From: JAGXQV01 sp964505475
GTDB lineage: Bacteria > Pseudomonadota > Gammaproteobacteria > Burkholderiales > Sulfuricellaceae
Direction of reading: 5' to 3'
DNA length: 22,126 bases
Assembly (NCBI GenBank): GCA_964505475.1
Contig: CAZDIJ010000045.1
Span: 1 to 22,126 of the forward strand
The position numbers and the translations under genes were made by a program. The notes under the pieces were generated by a model. That model searched no databases. It was not told where the DNA came from and saw only the letters and a program-made list of their open reading frames with translations. Below are positions 6,634 through 14,197 of the stretch, piece after piece. Numbering within the stretch: the first letter of the stretch is position 1; each line of letters opens with the position of its first letter.

Positions 6634-6933
6634 ATGAACGATACCGCCAACGACAACGATGCCGCCTATCCCCAGCAGTTGTGGGATGCCCTCAACGGAC
6701 TCAAGGGGGAATTCGCCGATTATCTGAAGTCGCGCAACGAATCCGACATCCGCTCGGAAATTCTGGCGCTCATCAAAAACAAGGGCGGTATCGAAAAACT
6801 GCGCGACAAGTTTGCCGTCGCCGCCTTGCAGGGGTTGCTGGCGGCGCCGCCGGAGCATGGCCGCCCCGCTCCAGAGGGCGTGGCGGCAAGCGCCTACGAT
6901 ATTGCCGACGCCATGCTGAAGGCGAGGAAATAA
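6634..6933 (+). CDS. Small hypothetical protein upstream of the histidine kinase (99 aa)
   Basis: Not recognised. The 99-aa acidic/basic mixed protein starts MNDTANDNDAAYPQQLWDAL, is predicted mostly helical and has no cysteine, signal peptide or membrane segment. A flexible Ala/Pro segment (AAPPEHGRPAPEGVAA, about 71-86) precedes a short C-terminal helix ending MLKARK. The ATG at 6634 follows TAGGGAA by 3-8 bases. The kinase's probable TTG start is 5 bases after this stop codon, so the two are almost surely co-transcribed, and it may be an accessory or input factor for the kinase; that role is inference from position only. Confidence 0.7.
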   Translation: MNDTANDNDAAYPQQLWDALNGLKGEFADYLKSRNESDIRSEILALIKNKGGIEKLRDKFAVAALQGLLAAPPEHGRPAPEGVAASAYDIADAMLKARK

Positions 6934-6938
6934 GCGCG

Positions 6939-8225
6939 TTGCCGTCCGCTGGCGCCGGATTGCCGGGATCGCCGCACAAGGGCGTGGCGCTCGATCTTTC
7001 CAGCGCGGCCACGCTGGGCGACTTGCCGCATCACCGGGTTGCGGTGCCCCCCGGTTCGATGTGGAAAAATATCGAGGAAATCTTTCAGGGAAACCCGGAA
7101 CTGCCGGGCATCATCGTTCTCGACCGGGAAAAGCTGTGCGGCATGATTTCGCGGCAGCGCTTCATGGAATTGATGAACCAGCCCTTCCGCCACGACCTTT
7201 ACGACAAACGGCGGATCGTCCAGGTGCTGGGCTGCGGTTTCGCCCAGCCTCTGTGCCTGGCTGCCGGCGAGCGCATCGACATCGCCGCGGGCAGGGCGCT
7301 CGAACGTTCCGGCGAAACGATATACGAACCCGTGGTGATCGCTTTTCCCGCTCCCGGGGATTACCGCCTGATCGACATCCAGGTGTTGCTGCGCGCCCTT
7401 TCGCAGAGGCTGGCGATGCAGAACGACGAGTTGCGGCAAGCGCGGCGGCGCTTGATCCAGTCGGAGAAAATGGCGCTGCTGGGACAACTGGTGGCCGGCG
7501 TCGCGCATGAAATCAACACCCCGGTTGGGATATGCCTGACTGCGGCGACGCACTTGCAGGATATTGCCGGGGAAATCGCCGCCCGTTACGAGGCGGGAAC
7601 CCTGACGAAAAGCGACTTGCACAATTTTCTCGCCGCCGCCGGGGAGACGGCGGGGCTGATTTTCGCCAACAGCGCCCGCGCGGCGGAACTGATCCAGGGA
7701 TTCAAGCAGGTGGCGGTCGATCAGGCCAGCCAGAAACGGCGGTGCTTCAATCTCGGCAAAACCATCCGGGATACCCTGCTCAGCCTGAAACCGCAGTTGA
7801 AAAACGTCACCCATGAAATCATCGTGGAAGGCGCCGACGCCATAGAGATCGACTCCTATCCCGGCGCGATTTCCCAAATCCTCACCAACCTGGTGCTCAA
7901 CGCCCTGACCCACGCCTACGGCGACGCCAGGGAACACGGACGCATTGCCATCCGCGCCGGGAAAAACGGCGATGAAGTGGAATTGACGCTGGCCGACGAC
8001 GGCAAGGGCATCGCGGAATCCGACATGAAGCATATTTTCGAGCCATTTTTCTCCACCCGCCAGGGGCAAGGCGGCAGCGGCCTCGGGTTGCATATCGTGT
8101 ACAACCTGGTGACCGGTAGCCTGGGTGGTCGCATCCGCTGCGAAAGCGCGTTGGGGCGCGGTACGCGCTTCGTGATGGCGTTTCCGGCGCAATCGCCGGA
8201 GCCGGGTGAAAAAGACGGCAACTGA
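6939..8225 (+). CDS. Sensor histidine kinase with CBS-like N-terminal region
   Basis: About 428 aa with no membrane segment, so cytoplasmic. Residues about 10-150 (VAVPPGSMWKNIEEIF, GIIVLDREKLCGMISRQRF, YEPVVIAF, DYRLIDIQVLLRALSQ) resemble a CBS-type ligand-binding pair, a moderate-confidence reading. A short coiled coil (about 150-180) leads to HisKA with phospho-acceptor H190 in VAGVAHEINTPVG. The HATPase domain has the N box with N321 (TNLVLNALTHAYG), G1 (ADDGKGIAESD), the F box (FEPFFSTRQG) and G2 (GSGLGLHIV). All catalytic boxes are intact. The start is uncertain: TTG at 6939 has GAGG 11 bases upstream and keeps the whole N-terminal domain, while the first ATG (7059) would cut into it. 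The receiver-DUF3369 gene lies about 30 bases downstream and is the obvious partner. Confidence 0.9.
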   Translation: MPSAGAGLPGSPHKGVALDLSSAATLGDLPHHRVAVPPGSMWKNIEEIFQGNPELPGIIVLDREKLCGMISRQRFMELMNQPFRHDLYDKRRIVQVLGCGFAQPLCLAAGERIDIAAGRALERSGETIYEPVVIAFPAPGDYRLIDIQVLLRALSQRLAMQNDELRQARRRLIQSEKMALLGQLVAGVAHEINTPVGICLTAATHLQDIAGEIAARYEAGTLTKSDLHNFLAAAGETAGLIFANSARAAELIQGFKQVAVDQASQKRRCFNLGKTIRDTLLSLKPQLKNVTHEIIVEGADAIEIDSYPGAISQILTNLVLNALTHAYGDAREHGRIAIRAGKNGDEVELTLADDGKGIAESDMKHIFEPFFSTRQGQGGSGLGLHIVYNLVTGSLGGRIRCESALGRGTRFVMAFPAQSPEPGEKDGN

Positions 8226-8257
8226 CTGACGCATCTATCTACATGGGATACACGGCT

Positions 8258-9196
8258 ATGGCTATGGAAAACGGCGAATCTGACCTGTTGAATCTTCCCG
8301 AGGGCGGCGGCGAGGCGGCGGCCTCGCGCCATCCGCCGTGGAAAATCCTCATCGTCGATGACGAGGGCGACGTGCACGCCGTCACCAAGCTGGTGCTGGC
8401 CGGTTTTGCTTTCCGCGAAAGGGGATTGGCGTTCATCGACGCCTACACCGGCTACAGCGCCTGCAAACTCATGGAGGCTCACCCCGATACGGCGGTGATC
8501 CTCCTCGACGTGGTGATGGAATCGCGTGATGCGGGCTTGCGCGTGATCCAGCATATCCGCGACGAACTGAAAAACTCGCGGGTACGCATCATTCTGCGCA
8601 CCGGGCAACCCGGCGAGGCGCCGGAGCACGATGTCATCGTCAATTACGACATCAACGACTACAAGTGCAAGACCGAACTGACTTCGCAAAAGCTGTTTTC
8701 CTCGCTGATTACCGCGCTGCGCTCCTTCGAGGATATCGCCGCCGCCGAGAACGACCGCTGTGGGCTGACGCAGGCGCTGGAAGCCGCTCCCCTTTCCGAT
8801 GCCGGCGCCAGGGCGCGCTTCCTGGGCGGCTTGCTGATGCAGGCCGGAGCCTTGCTGGGGGTCGCCGGGCGCGACATGCTGCTGTTGCGGCGCCGCGCGG
8901 CAAGCGAGGATGAGGGCTACACGCTGGTTGCCGCTCTGGGGAAAAACGCGGCGTGCGTCGGCCAGGATGCCGCAACGGTGCTCGACGCGGCGACGCTGGC
9001 CGGGTTGCGTTCGGCCGGCGGCCGCGCCATTTTCGCCGTGGAGCGCGGCATGTTTTTTATTCCCTGCGACGGCACGGCTATCTACGTCGAGGGGGAAGCG
9101 GCGCTCAAGGATGGCGCCGGGGAGGCGGTCGGGAAGTATTGCGACAGGGTTTATCAGTCCCTATGCCGCCATGCTTCGCAAGGAGGTTTTCTTTAG
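8258..9196 (+). CDS. Response regulator: receiver plus DUF3369, no output enzyme
   Basis: 312 aa from the ATG at 8258, chosen because TGGGA lies 9 bases upstream; an in-frame ATG at 8243 has no ribosome-binding site. The receiver (about 28-165) has the acid pair D34/D35 (VDDEGD), phospho-acceptor D84 (ILLDVVM), T115 (LRTGQPG) and a conserved Lys in NDYK. The segments HAVTKLVL, DAGLRVIQHIRDEL and IVNYDINDYK match the receiver type that precedes DUF3369 and, in known proteins, an HD-GYP c-di-GMP phosphodiesterase. The remaining 145 residues fit DUF3369 in size and pattern, but the protein ends there, so no HD-GYP is present. It probably takes phosphate from the adjacent kinase and acts by protein contact. 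Downstream is only repeats. Confidence 0.88.
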   Translation: MAMENGESDLLNLPEGGGEAAASRHPPWKILIVDDEGDVHAVTKLVLAGFAFRERGLAFIDAYTGYSACKLMEAHPDTAVILLDVVMESRDAGLRVIQHIRDELKNSRVRIILRTGQPGEAPEHDVIVNYDINDYKCKTELTSQKLFSSLITALRSFEDIAAAENDRCGLTQALEAAPLSDAGARARFLGGLLMQAGALLGVAGRDMLLLRRRAASEDEGYTLVAALGKNAACVGQDAATVLDAATLAGLRSAGGRAIFAVERGMFFIPCDGTAIYVEGEAALKDGAGEAVGKYCDRVYQSLCRHASQGGFL

Positions 9197-9214
9197 GAGC
9201 CGAACCAGGCTCCT
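9195..9214 (+). terminator. Hairpin at the end of the response-regulator gene
   Basis: A perfect 7-bp stem (aggagcc 9195-9201, ggctcct 9208-9214) with a 6-base loop overlaps the stop codon. There is no T run after it, so it may stabilise the mRNA end or act as a weak terminator. Confidence 0.35.
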
Positions 9215-9231
9215 CGGATCCATTTCCAATT

Positions 9232-9368
9232 ATGCCTATGAATAATTTTCAGGCTCCCTCATCCCGTCCCTTCTCCCGCAGGCGCACCCTAAAGGGCATA
9301 AAGGAGAAGGGGCGGGGATGAGGGAGCATGGGATGCAAGGCACATCCTGAATATTGTTCACAGGCATG
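9232..9368 (-). repeat. Palindromic element E3 (right inverted copy flanking the kinase cassette)
   Basis: This is the reverse-orientation counterpart of E2: 9232-9254 is the exact reverse complement of 6536-6558, and 9313-9368 matches the reverse complement of 6388-6444 with one substitution and one indel. The central 30-base block 9278-9307 equals 6489-6518 in the same orientation. E3 is about 35 bases shorter than E2 because it lacks one internal hairpin. Confidence 0.85.
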
Positions 9369-9387
9369 TTTCCAATTGAATTTTCAA

Positions 9388-9496
9388 CATGCCTGTGAAC
9401 CATTTTCAGTTGCTTCCGCCCCACCCCAACCCTCCCCCGCGCGCCATGCGCGCAAGGGAGGGAGCGGCGTTTACTGAAAAAAGTTTCAGAGGCATG
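9388..9496. repeat. Palindromic element E4
   Basis: The ends catgcctgtgaaccattttcag and ctgaaaaaagtttcagaggcatg are imperfect inverted repeats of the same family. The interior (about 9420-9463) matches the E1 interior (about 294-340), including accccaaccctcccccgcg and atgcgcgcaagggaggg. E4 lies 19 bases after E3. It ends 16 bases before the stop codon of the GGDEF-EAL gene and could act as that gene's terminator. Confidence 0.75.
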
Positions 9497-9512
9497 TTAT
9501 TAAAACAGTTTG

Positions 9513-11666
9513 TTAGTCCGCCAATCCCAGCGCCAGGCCAGGACGCTGCCGTTTCCGCCAGACCGCCGGCGGCGGCGCGGGGGTGGCCGGCGCGGCCGGG
9601 TGTATGACGCCGGTTGCGAGCAGGTTGGCGCATTCGTCGGCCGGCACCGGACGGCTGAAGTAAAACCCCTGGATTTCGTCGCAGCCGTGGGCGATCAGGA
9701 AGTCCGTCTGTTCCCGGGTTTCCACGCCCTCGGCGATGGTTTTCAATCCCAGGCTGCGCGCCAGGGCGACGATGGCTGCGGAAATGCTGCCGTTGACCGG
9801 CGCCTGACCGATGCCGTTGACGAAGGAACGGTCGATTTTCAGCGTATCCAGGGGTAGGCGCGCGAGATAGCTGAGCGCCGAGTAGCCGGTGCCGAAATCG
9901 TCGAGGGAGAGCTGTACCCCCATTTTCTTCAGGTCGATCATGACGGCGACGATGTTTTCGGGATTTTTCGCCAGCATGGATTCGGTCAATTCCAGCTCCA
10001 GCAGACTCGGGTCCAGCCCGCTGGCGCGCAGGGCTTCGGCGACGCCGCGCACTAGTTGGGGATGCTCGAACTGGCGCACCGACAGATTGACGGCGACCCG
10101 CACCGGCGGCAATCCGGCGGCGATCCAGCGCTGCGCTTGCAGGCAGGCGTTGCGCAGCACCCATTCGCCGATGGGGACGATCATCCCCGATCTTTCCGCC
10201 ACCGGAATGAAGTGCGCCGGGGAAATGGCGCCATTTTCCGGGTGGAACCAGCGCAGCAGCGTTTCCACCCCGGCGATGCGGCCGCTGCGCGGGTCGATCT
10301 GAGGCTGGAAATGGAGGGTGAATTCTCCGCGCTCAAAAGCATGGTGCAGGCTGTTTTCCAGGTCGAGCTGTTCCCTGGCGCGCAGGTCGAGGCCTTCGGC
10401 ATAGAACTGGCTGGCGCCGCCGCCGCATTCCTTGGCGCGCTGCATGGCCGAATCGGCGTTGTGCAGCAGGGCGTCCGCTTCCGTGCCGTCCTGCGGGTAG
10501 ACGGCGATGCCGATGCTGGCGGTGGTGTAGAGTTCTCCACCGTCCGTCGAAACCATTTCGGCGACGTTGTCGAGCAGCTTTTGCGCGATGCGCGCGCTGT
10601 CGCGCACGTGGCGGATGTCGCGCAGCAGGATGGAAAACTCGTCGCCGCCGCTGCGCGCCACCAAATCCGTGTCATAGAGCGTGCCAGTGATGCGCCGGGA
10701 AATTTCCTGCAACAGCTTGTCGCCGAATGTATGTCCCATGGAGCGGTTGATGGCTTTGAAACGGTCGAGTCCGAGATGCATCACAGCAAAGGGCGGCTGG
10801 TCGCCGTGCATGATCCGCTCGATGGCTTGCCGCAGCCGCTCGCGGAATTGGCTGCGGTTGGGCAGGCCGGTCAGCGGGTCGATGCCGGCGATGTTGAGCA
10901 GGCGTTCCTCGGCATGCTTGCGCTCGGTGATGTCGGCGGCGAAGATCATCGCGCCATGGGTGATTTCTTGCGCGTTGTGGAGCGGCGCCGTCCATAGTTG
11001 CAGGTCGAGTCCGCTGCCGTCGCGGCGTCGCTGACCGGTCAACTCGCGGCCGGACAGCATCGCGCCGTGCAGCGCCTGTTCGATCAGGTCTTGCAGCGTT
11101 TCCCCGCCGGCGGCGATGGGCGGCAGCGGCTGGCCGAGCACGTCGATCTCGCTCCAGCCGAAGGTGCGCGCCGCCGCCGGATTCCACAGGGTGACGCGGC
11201 CACCCATGTCAACCGCCACGATGGCGAGCGGCGAGGCGTTGACCAGGGCGTTGAGGCGGTCGGTGTTCTTGTGCAGGGTATCCTTGAGGCGGCGCCGCTC
11301 GGTCATGGCGCGCAGGGATAGCAGCCAGGCGGATTCGCCGTTCCATTCCAGCGGAGTGGCGTGGATTTCCGCCGTGGTCTTGCGGCGGCTGGAATGCACG
11401 ACGTCGATTTCGTTGATTTCCCCTTCGCGGATCGGATGGCCGAATAGCTGATCCTTCAATCCTCCGGGCGCGGCATAAAAGAGCTTTTCCGCAGCGGGGT
11501 TGGCATAGAGGATTTTGCCGTCCTTGCCGACCATCAACAGGCTGTCGCTGTTTTTTTCCACCAGGGTGTGGAACAGCTCCGTGTCCGCCAGAACTTTCCG
11601 CGTCATGTGGGAAAAATTTTCGATGAGTTCGGCCAGTTGGACTGTGCCGGCTTTTTCCCGCTTCAC
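9513..11666 (-). CDS. PAS-PAS-GGDEF-EAL protein, probable c-di-GMP phosphodiesterase
   Basis: A 717-aa cytoplasmic protein: PAS about 25-125, PAS about 135-255 (ending AADITERKHAEERL), GGDEF about 270-425 and EAL about 440-690. The EAL domain looks active: E468 in ETLLRW (Ala replaced by Thr), NLSVRQF, ELELTESML, DDFGTGYSALSYL, KIDRSFV, EGVET and QGFYFSRP. The GGDEF domain keeps GGDEF (340-344), but the metal-binding Asp of the usual DxDRFK is G299 (LGLDRFK) and the RxxD inhibitory site reads YDTD. Cyclase activity is therefore doubtful, and the domain may only bind GTP to tune the phosphodiesterase. A Pro/Ala-rich tail ends the protein. The GTG start at 11666 overlaps the upstream stop codon by 3 bases (GTGA), so translation is coupled to the PP2C protein. 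Confidence 0.93.
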   Translation of the reverse strand: MKREKAGTVQLAELIENFSHMTRKVLADTELFHTLVEKNSDSLLMVGKDGKILYANPAAEKLFYAAPGGLKDQLFGHPIREGEINEIDVVHSSRRKTTAEIHATPLEWNGESAWLLSLRAMTERRRLKDTLHKNTDRLNALVNASPLAIVAVDMGGRVTLWNPAAARTFGWSEIDVLGQPLPPIAAGGETLQDLIEQALHGAMLSGRELTGQRRRDGSGLDLQLWTAPLHNAQEITHGAMIFAADITERKHAEERLLNIAGIDPLTGLPNRSQFRERLRQAIERIMHGDQPPFAVMHLGLDRFKAINRSMGHTFGDKLLQEISRRITGTLYDTDLVARSGGDEFSILLRDIRHVRDSARIAQKLLDNVAEMVSTDGGELYTTASIGIAVYPQDGTEADALLHNADSAMQRAKECGGGASQFYAEGLDLRAREQLDLENSLHHAFERGEFTLHFQPQIDPRSGRIAGVETLLRWFHPENGAISPAHFIPVAERSGMIVPIGEWVLRNACLQAQRWIAAGLPPVRVAVNLSVRQFEHPQLVRGVAEALRASGLDPSLLELELTESMLAKNPENIVAVMIDLKKMGVQLSLDDFGTGYSALSYLARLPLDTLKIDRSFVNGIGQAPVNGSISAAIVALARSLGLKTIAEGVETREQTDFLIAHGCDEIQGFYFSRPVPADECANLLATGVIHPAAPATPAPPPAVWRKRQRPGLALGLAD

Positions 11667-12790
11667 GATAGCGATTCCAGGTTTACCGCCAGCAGGGATA
11701 TGTCGTCGTGCGGTTCGAGTCCGTTGAGAAAGCGGATGACTTCCGTCTTGATCGACTGGATCAGGGGGTGGCTCGTCTGCGCTCCGCTCAATGCTTTTGC
11801 CATGCCGTGGTCGCCGAATTGCCGGCCTTCCGCGTTCTGCGCCTCGACCAGGCCGTCGCTATAGAGGACGATATGGCATACCTCTTCGGTGGAAATCGCG
11901 AGGGTCGATCCGTCGAAACTGTTTTCGTCCAGGATGCCCAGCGGCAGCTTGCTGGAAGGCAGGTTCCGGGCAATCTCGCGCCGCGCGTTCACCAGCAGTA
12001 TCGGCGGCAGGCCGCCGTTCCATACTTCTATCCGGTTGGTGCGGGGCGCGATGCTGAGCAGGCAGGCCGAGCAGAATTGCCCTACGGGCAACAGACGGCG
12101 CAGCTTGCGGTTGATTTCGCCGGCGATGTCGCCGATGCCGAAGCCCTTCCGGGTCATGGCGAAGAAAATATCGGCGGTGGGCAAGGCGCCGACCGCCGCC
12201 ACCAGGCCGTGGCCGGTGAAATCGCCGAGCATGACGTGCAGGGCGGCATCGGGCGTGTGTTCGAAAATCATCAGATCGCCGCTGAAGTGGCCGGCGGCGA
12301 GCGACCAGTGGTGGATGGTGTCGGTGTCGTGCGGCTTGCGCTGGGTGATCGTGTCGAACATATGCTTGGCGAGCTTGATTTCCTGCTCGGTGGCGCTACG
12401 GAATTTTTCCAGGCGCCGGTAGAGTTCGTCCAGCCGTTCGAAACCGGCGATTTTCGCCTTGAGCACCAGATGGTCGTAGGGCGGGTCGATGAAATCGTCG
12501 GCCTGGCTTTCGAGAAAGCGAGACAGCGTGATATGGTCGGAAATCGAGGTGACTAGGATCACCGGCAAGAACCGGTTGGGGCTTAATCGCTTGAGTTCGG
12601 GGACGCAGCAATGGCCGTCCGCGTCCGGCAGCGACGGTTCCAGCAGCACCAAGTCGGGATGGCGTTCGGTAAACAGCGCCAGCGCTTCCTTCCAGGTGCC
12701 GGCTTGCAAGACGTCATGGCCGTCCAGTTCCAGCATCTGGGTCAGCTGGTTGCGCCCGGTCGGGCTATTTTCCGCGATCAGAATTTTCAT
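11663..12790 (-). CDS. Degenerate receiver fused to PP2C/SpoIIE-type serine phosphatase
   Basis: 375 aa starting at the ATG at 12790, preceded by GGAGAAAAAA; an in-frame ATG at 12802 has no ribosome-binding site. The receiver-like domain (about 1-118) lacks key residues: the phospho-acceptor Asp is E51 (LLEPSLPDADG), the acid pair is E7-N8, and the conserved Lys is P103 (IDPPYD), while T81 is kept. A linker coiled coil (about 115-145) leads to a PP2C domain (about 150-372) with SGDLMIF, LGDFTGHGLVAA, YSDGLVEAQN and HDDISLLAV, so its metal-binding Asp residues are present. Such proteins dephosphorylate anti-sigma-factor antagonists or similar partners; none is encoded nearby. It forms an operon with the GGDEF-EAL gene by a GTGA overlap. 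A Glu at the Asp site may mimic the phosphorylated state. Confidence 0.92.
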   Translation of the reverse strand: MKILIAENSPTGRNQLTQMLELDGHDVLQAGTWKEALALFTERHPDLVLLEPSLPDADGHCCVPELKRLSPNRFLPVILVTSISDHITLSRFLESQADDFIDPPYDHLVLKAKIAGFERLDELYRRLEKFRSATEQEIKLAKHMFDTITQRKPHDTDTIHHWSLAAGHFSGDLMIFEHTPDAALHVMLGDFTGHGLVAAVGALPTADIFFAMTRKGFGIGDIAGEINRKLRRLLPVGQFCSACLLSIAPRTNRIEVWNGGLPPILLVNARREIARNLPSSKLPLGILDENSFDGSTLAISTEEVCHIVLYSDGLVEAQNAEGRQFGDHGMAKALSGAQTSHPLIQSIKTEVIRFLNGLEPHDDISLLAVNLESLS

Positions 12791-12860
12791 TTTTTTCTCC
12801 ATGCCGAACCGGCAATGCGGAACGACAAGCCTAGAGATGAATGGTTAAATTTTTATGACG

Positions 12861-12892
12861 TTGACAACAATTTAAGATAAATTTCTTATAAT
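12861..12892 (+). promoter_or_regulatory. Candidate tpiA promoter
   Basis: TTGACA (12861-12866) and TATAAT (12887-12892) are both perfect hexamers in an AT-rich stretch, but the spacing of 20 bp is longer than the usual 16-18. A perfect 10-bp palindrome, caacatgttg (12894-12903), follows the -10 by one base, where a repressor would act. The start codon is about 100 bases downstream. Confidence 0.5.
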
Positions 12893-12971
12893 CCAACATG
12901 TTGTATCTTGTTTCAGGGGTGGCGCGGGTGCATCCGGGATTGACCGCGGGGGCGTTCATGAGTAGTATTCG

Positions 12972-12988
12972 CCACTTTGCCAAAGTGG
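12972..12988 (+). promoter_or_regulatory. Perfect hairpin touching the tpiA ribosome-binding site
   Basis: ccactttg (12972-12979) and caaagtgg (12981-12988) form an 8-bp perfect inverted repeat around a single base. Its right arm ends in the first bases of the GGAGGGGAG ribosome-binding site (12987-12995). As DNA it could be an operator; as RNA the one-base loop must open, leaving a shorter stem. Confidence 0.4.
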
Positions 12989-12997
12989 AGGGGAGCC

Positions 12998-13750
12998 ATG
13001 CGCAGAAAATTCGTCGCCGGTAACTGGAAAATGCACGGGAGCCTGGCTCAGAACAAGGCATTGCTGGATGGCGTGCTGGCCGGAGCGGCCGGCTTGGGGG
13101 CGATGGATTGCGCGGTGTGCGTGCCTTTCCCTTATTTGTCCCAGGCGCAATCGCTGCTGCAAGGCGGCAAGATTGCCTGGGGGGCGCAGAACATGAGCCA
13201 GCACGAGAAGGGCGCGTATACCGGCGAGGTATCCGCCGCCATGCTGCTGGATTTCGGCTGCAAATACGTGATCGTCGGCCATTCCGAGCGCCGCGCCATC
13301 TACGGCGAGGATGACGCGACGGTGGCGGCCAAGTATGTCGCCGCGCAGAAGGCCGGCTTGACGCCGATCCTGTGCGTCGGCGAGACCTTGCAGGAGCGTG
13401 AGGGTAACGTCACCGAACAAGTGGTGGCGCGCCAGCTCGACGCGGTGATCCAGGTTGCCGGGGTGGAAAGCCTGAAGCGCGCGGTGGTCGCCTACGAGCC
13501 GGTATGGGCGATCGGCACCGGCAAGACCGCGTCGCCGGATCAGGCGCAGGCGGTGCATGCCTTCATCCGCGGCAAGATCGCCGCCCTCGACAAAGGGGTG
13601 GCGGACGGACTGGTGATCCAGTACGGGGGTAGCGTAAAAGGCGCGAATGCGGCAGAATTGTTCTCCATGCCGGATATTGACGGCGGTCTGATCGGCGGCG
13701 CCGCCCTTGATGCCAATGAGTTTTTGACGATCTGCCGCTCGGCGGGTTAG
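12998..13750 (+). CDS. tpiA: Triosephosphate isomerase
   Basis: A 250-aa TIM-barrel enzyme that interconverts dihydroxyacetone phosphate and glyceraldehyde 3-phosphate in glycolysis and gluconeogenesis. Catalytic residues are visible: Lys in AGNWKMHG near the N-terminus, His in VIVGHSERR and Glu in AYEPVWAIGTGKTAS, the last with the mobile loop 6. The phosphate-binding YGGSVKG and GGLIGGAAL follow. The length is normal. The ATG at 12998 is chosen because GGAGGGGAG precedes it and MRRKFVAGNWKM is the family N-terminus; a longer frame from 12977 adds unconserved residues. It is followed by secG after 24 bases, a standard proteobacterial pairing. Confidence 0.97.
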   Translation: MRRKFVAGNWKMHGSLAQNKALLDGVLAGAAGLGAMDCAVCVPFPYLSQAQSLLQGGKIAWGAQNMSQHEKGAYTGEVSAAMLLDFGCKYVIVGHSERRAIYGEDDATVAAKYVAAQKAGLTPILCVGETLQEREGNVTEQVVARQLDAVIQVAGVESLKRAVVAYEPVWAIGTGKTASPDQAQAVHAFIRGKIAALDKGVADGLVIQYGGSVKGANAAELFSMPDIDGGLIGGAALDANEFLTICRSAG

Positions 13751-13774
13751 TGTTAGACATTTAGCTGGGAATTT

Positions 13775-14125
13775 ATGGAAACGTTGCTTTGGGTGGTTCA
13801 TGTGGCGGTAGCGCTGGGCGTTGTCGGTCTGGTGCTGATGCAGCACGGCAAGGGGGCGGACATGGGCGCCGCCTTTGGTAGTGGCGCGTCCGGCAGCTTG
13901 TTCGGATCAAGCGGTTCGGCCAACTTCCTGAGCCGCGCCACAGCGATATTGGCAACCGTCTTCTTCATCACCAGCATGGGGCTAACCTACCTCTCCGGGC
14001 AGAAAACCAAGCCGGTCGGGCTGATGGAGTCGCAGAAGACGGTGCTGCAACCGGCGGCGCCCGCAGCGAATACCACGCCTGACGTGCCGGTTCCGGCAGG
14101 AAAGTCAGGAGAAATACCGAAATAA
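13775..14125 (+). CDS. secG: Preprotein translocase subunit SecG
   Basis: A 116-aa small membrane subunit of the SecYEG translocon. Two hydrophobic helices (about residues 3-23 and 52-74) flank the conserved cytoplasmic loop LMQHGKGADMGAAFGSGASG, with GSSGSANFLSR before TM2, as in the SecG family. The C-terminal 40 residues are a Pro/Ala-rich tail (PAAPAANTTPDVPVPAG) of the variable type. A GGGA 4 bases before the ATG is a rather close ribosome-binding site. It lies between tpiA and tRNA-Leu. Confidence 0.95.
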   Translation: METLLWVVHVAVALGVVGLVLMQHGKGADMGAAFGSGASGSLFGSSGSANFLSRATAILATVFFITSMGLTYLSGQKTKPVGLMESQKTVLQPAAPAANTTPDVPVPAGKSGEIPK

Positions 14126-14197
14126 CAGCTTCTATACTCGGCGCACAAGCGATCGCCGCCTGAAATTAAGGCGATGTGTGCTGGGAATACGTAACAT

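Larger units (their letters stand above)
9197..9512. other. Gene-free convergent intergenic region filled by two palindromic elements
   Basis: These 316 bases separate two convergent transcription units. Apart from a short hairpin and about 17 bases at the left, they are occupied by elements E3 (9232-9368) and E4 (9388-9496). No gene or remnant of an HD-GYP domain is visible. The palindromes could serve as bidirectional terminators. Confidence 0.7.

Noticed and set aside
6894..8234. Minus-strand open frame (446 codons) opposite the histidine kinase
   Set aside because: The plus strand encodes all histidine kinase boxes; the antisense translation has no recognisable domain.
9232..9496. E3 plus E4 as a CRISPR array
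   Set aside because: There are only two units, of unequal length, with palindromic interiors and no regular spacers or cas genes.
14143..14182. Imperfect hairpin between secG and tRNA-Leu as a terminator
   Set aside because: The stem (gcacaag...atcgcc with ggcgatgtgtgc) has mismatches and no T run follows.
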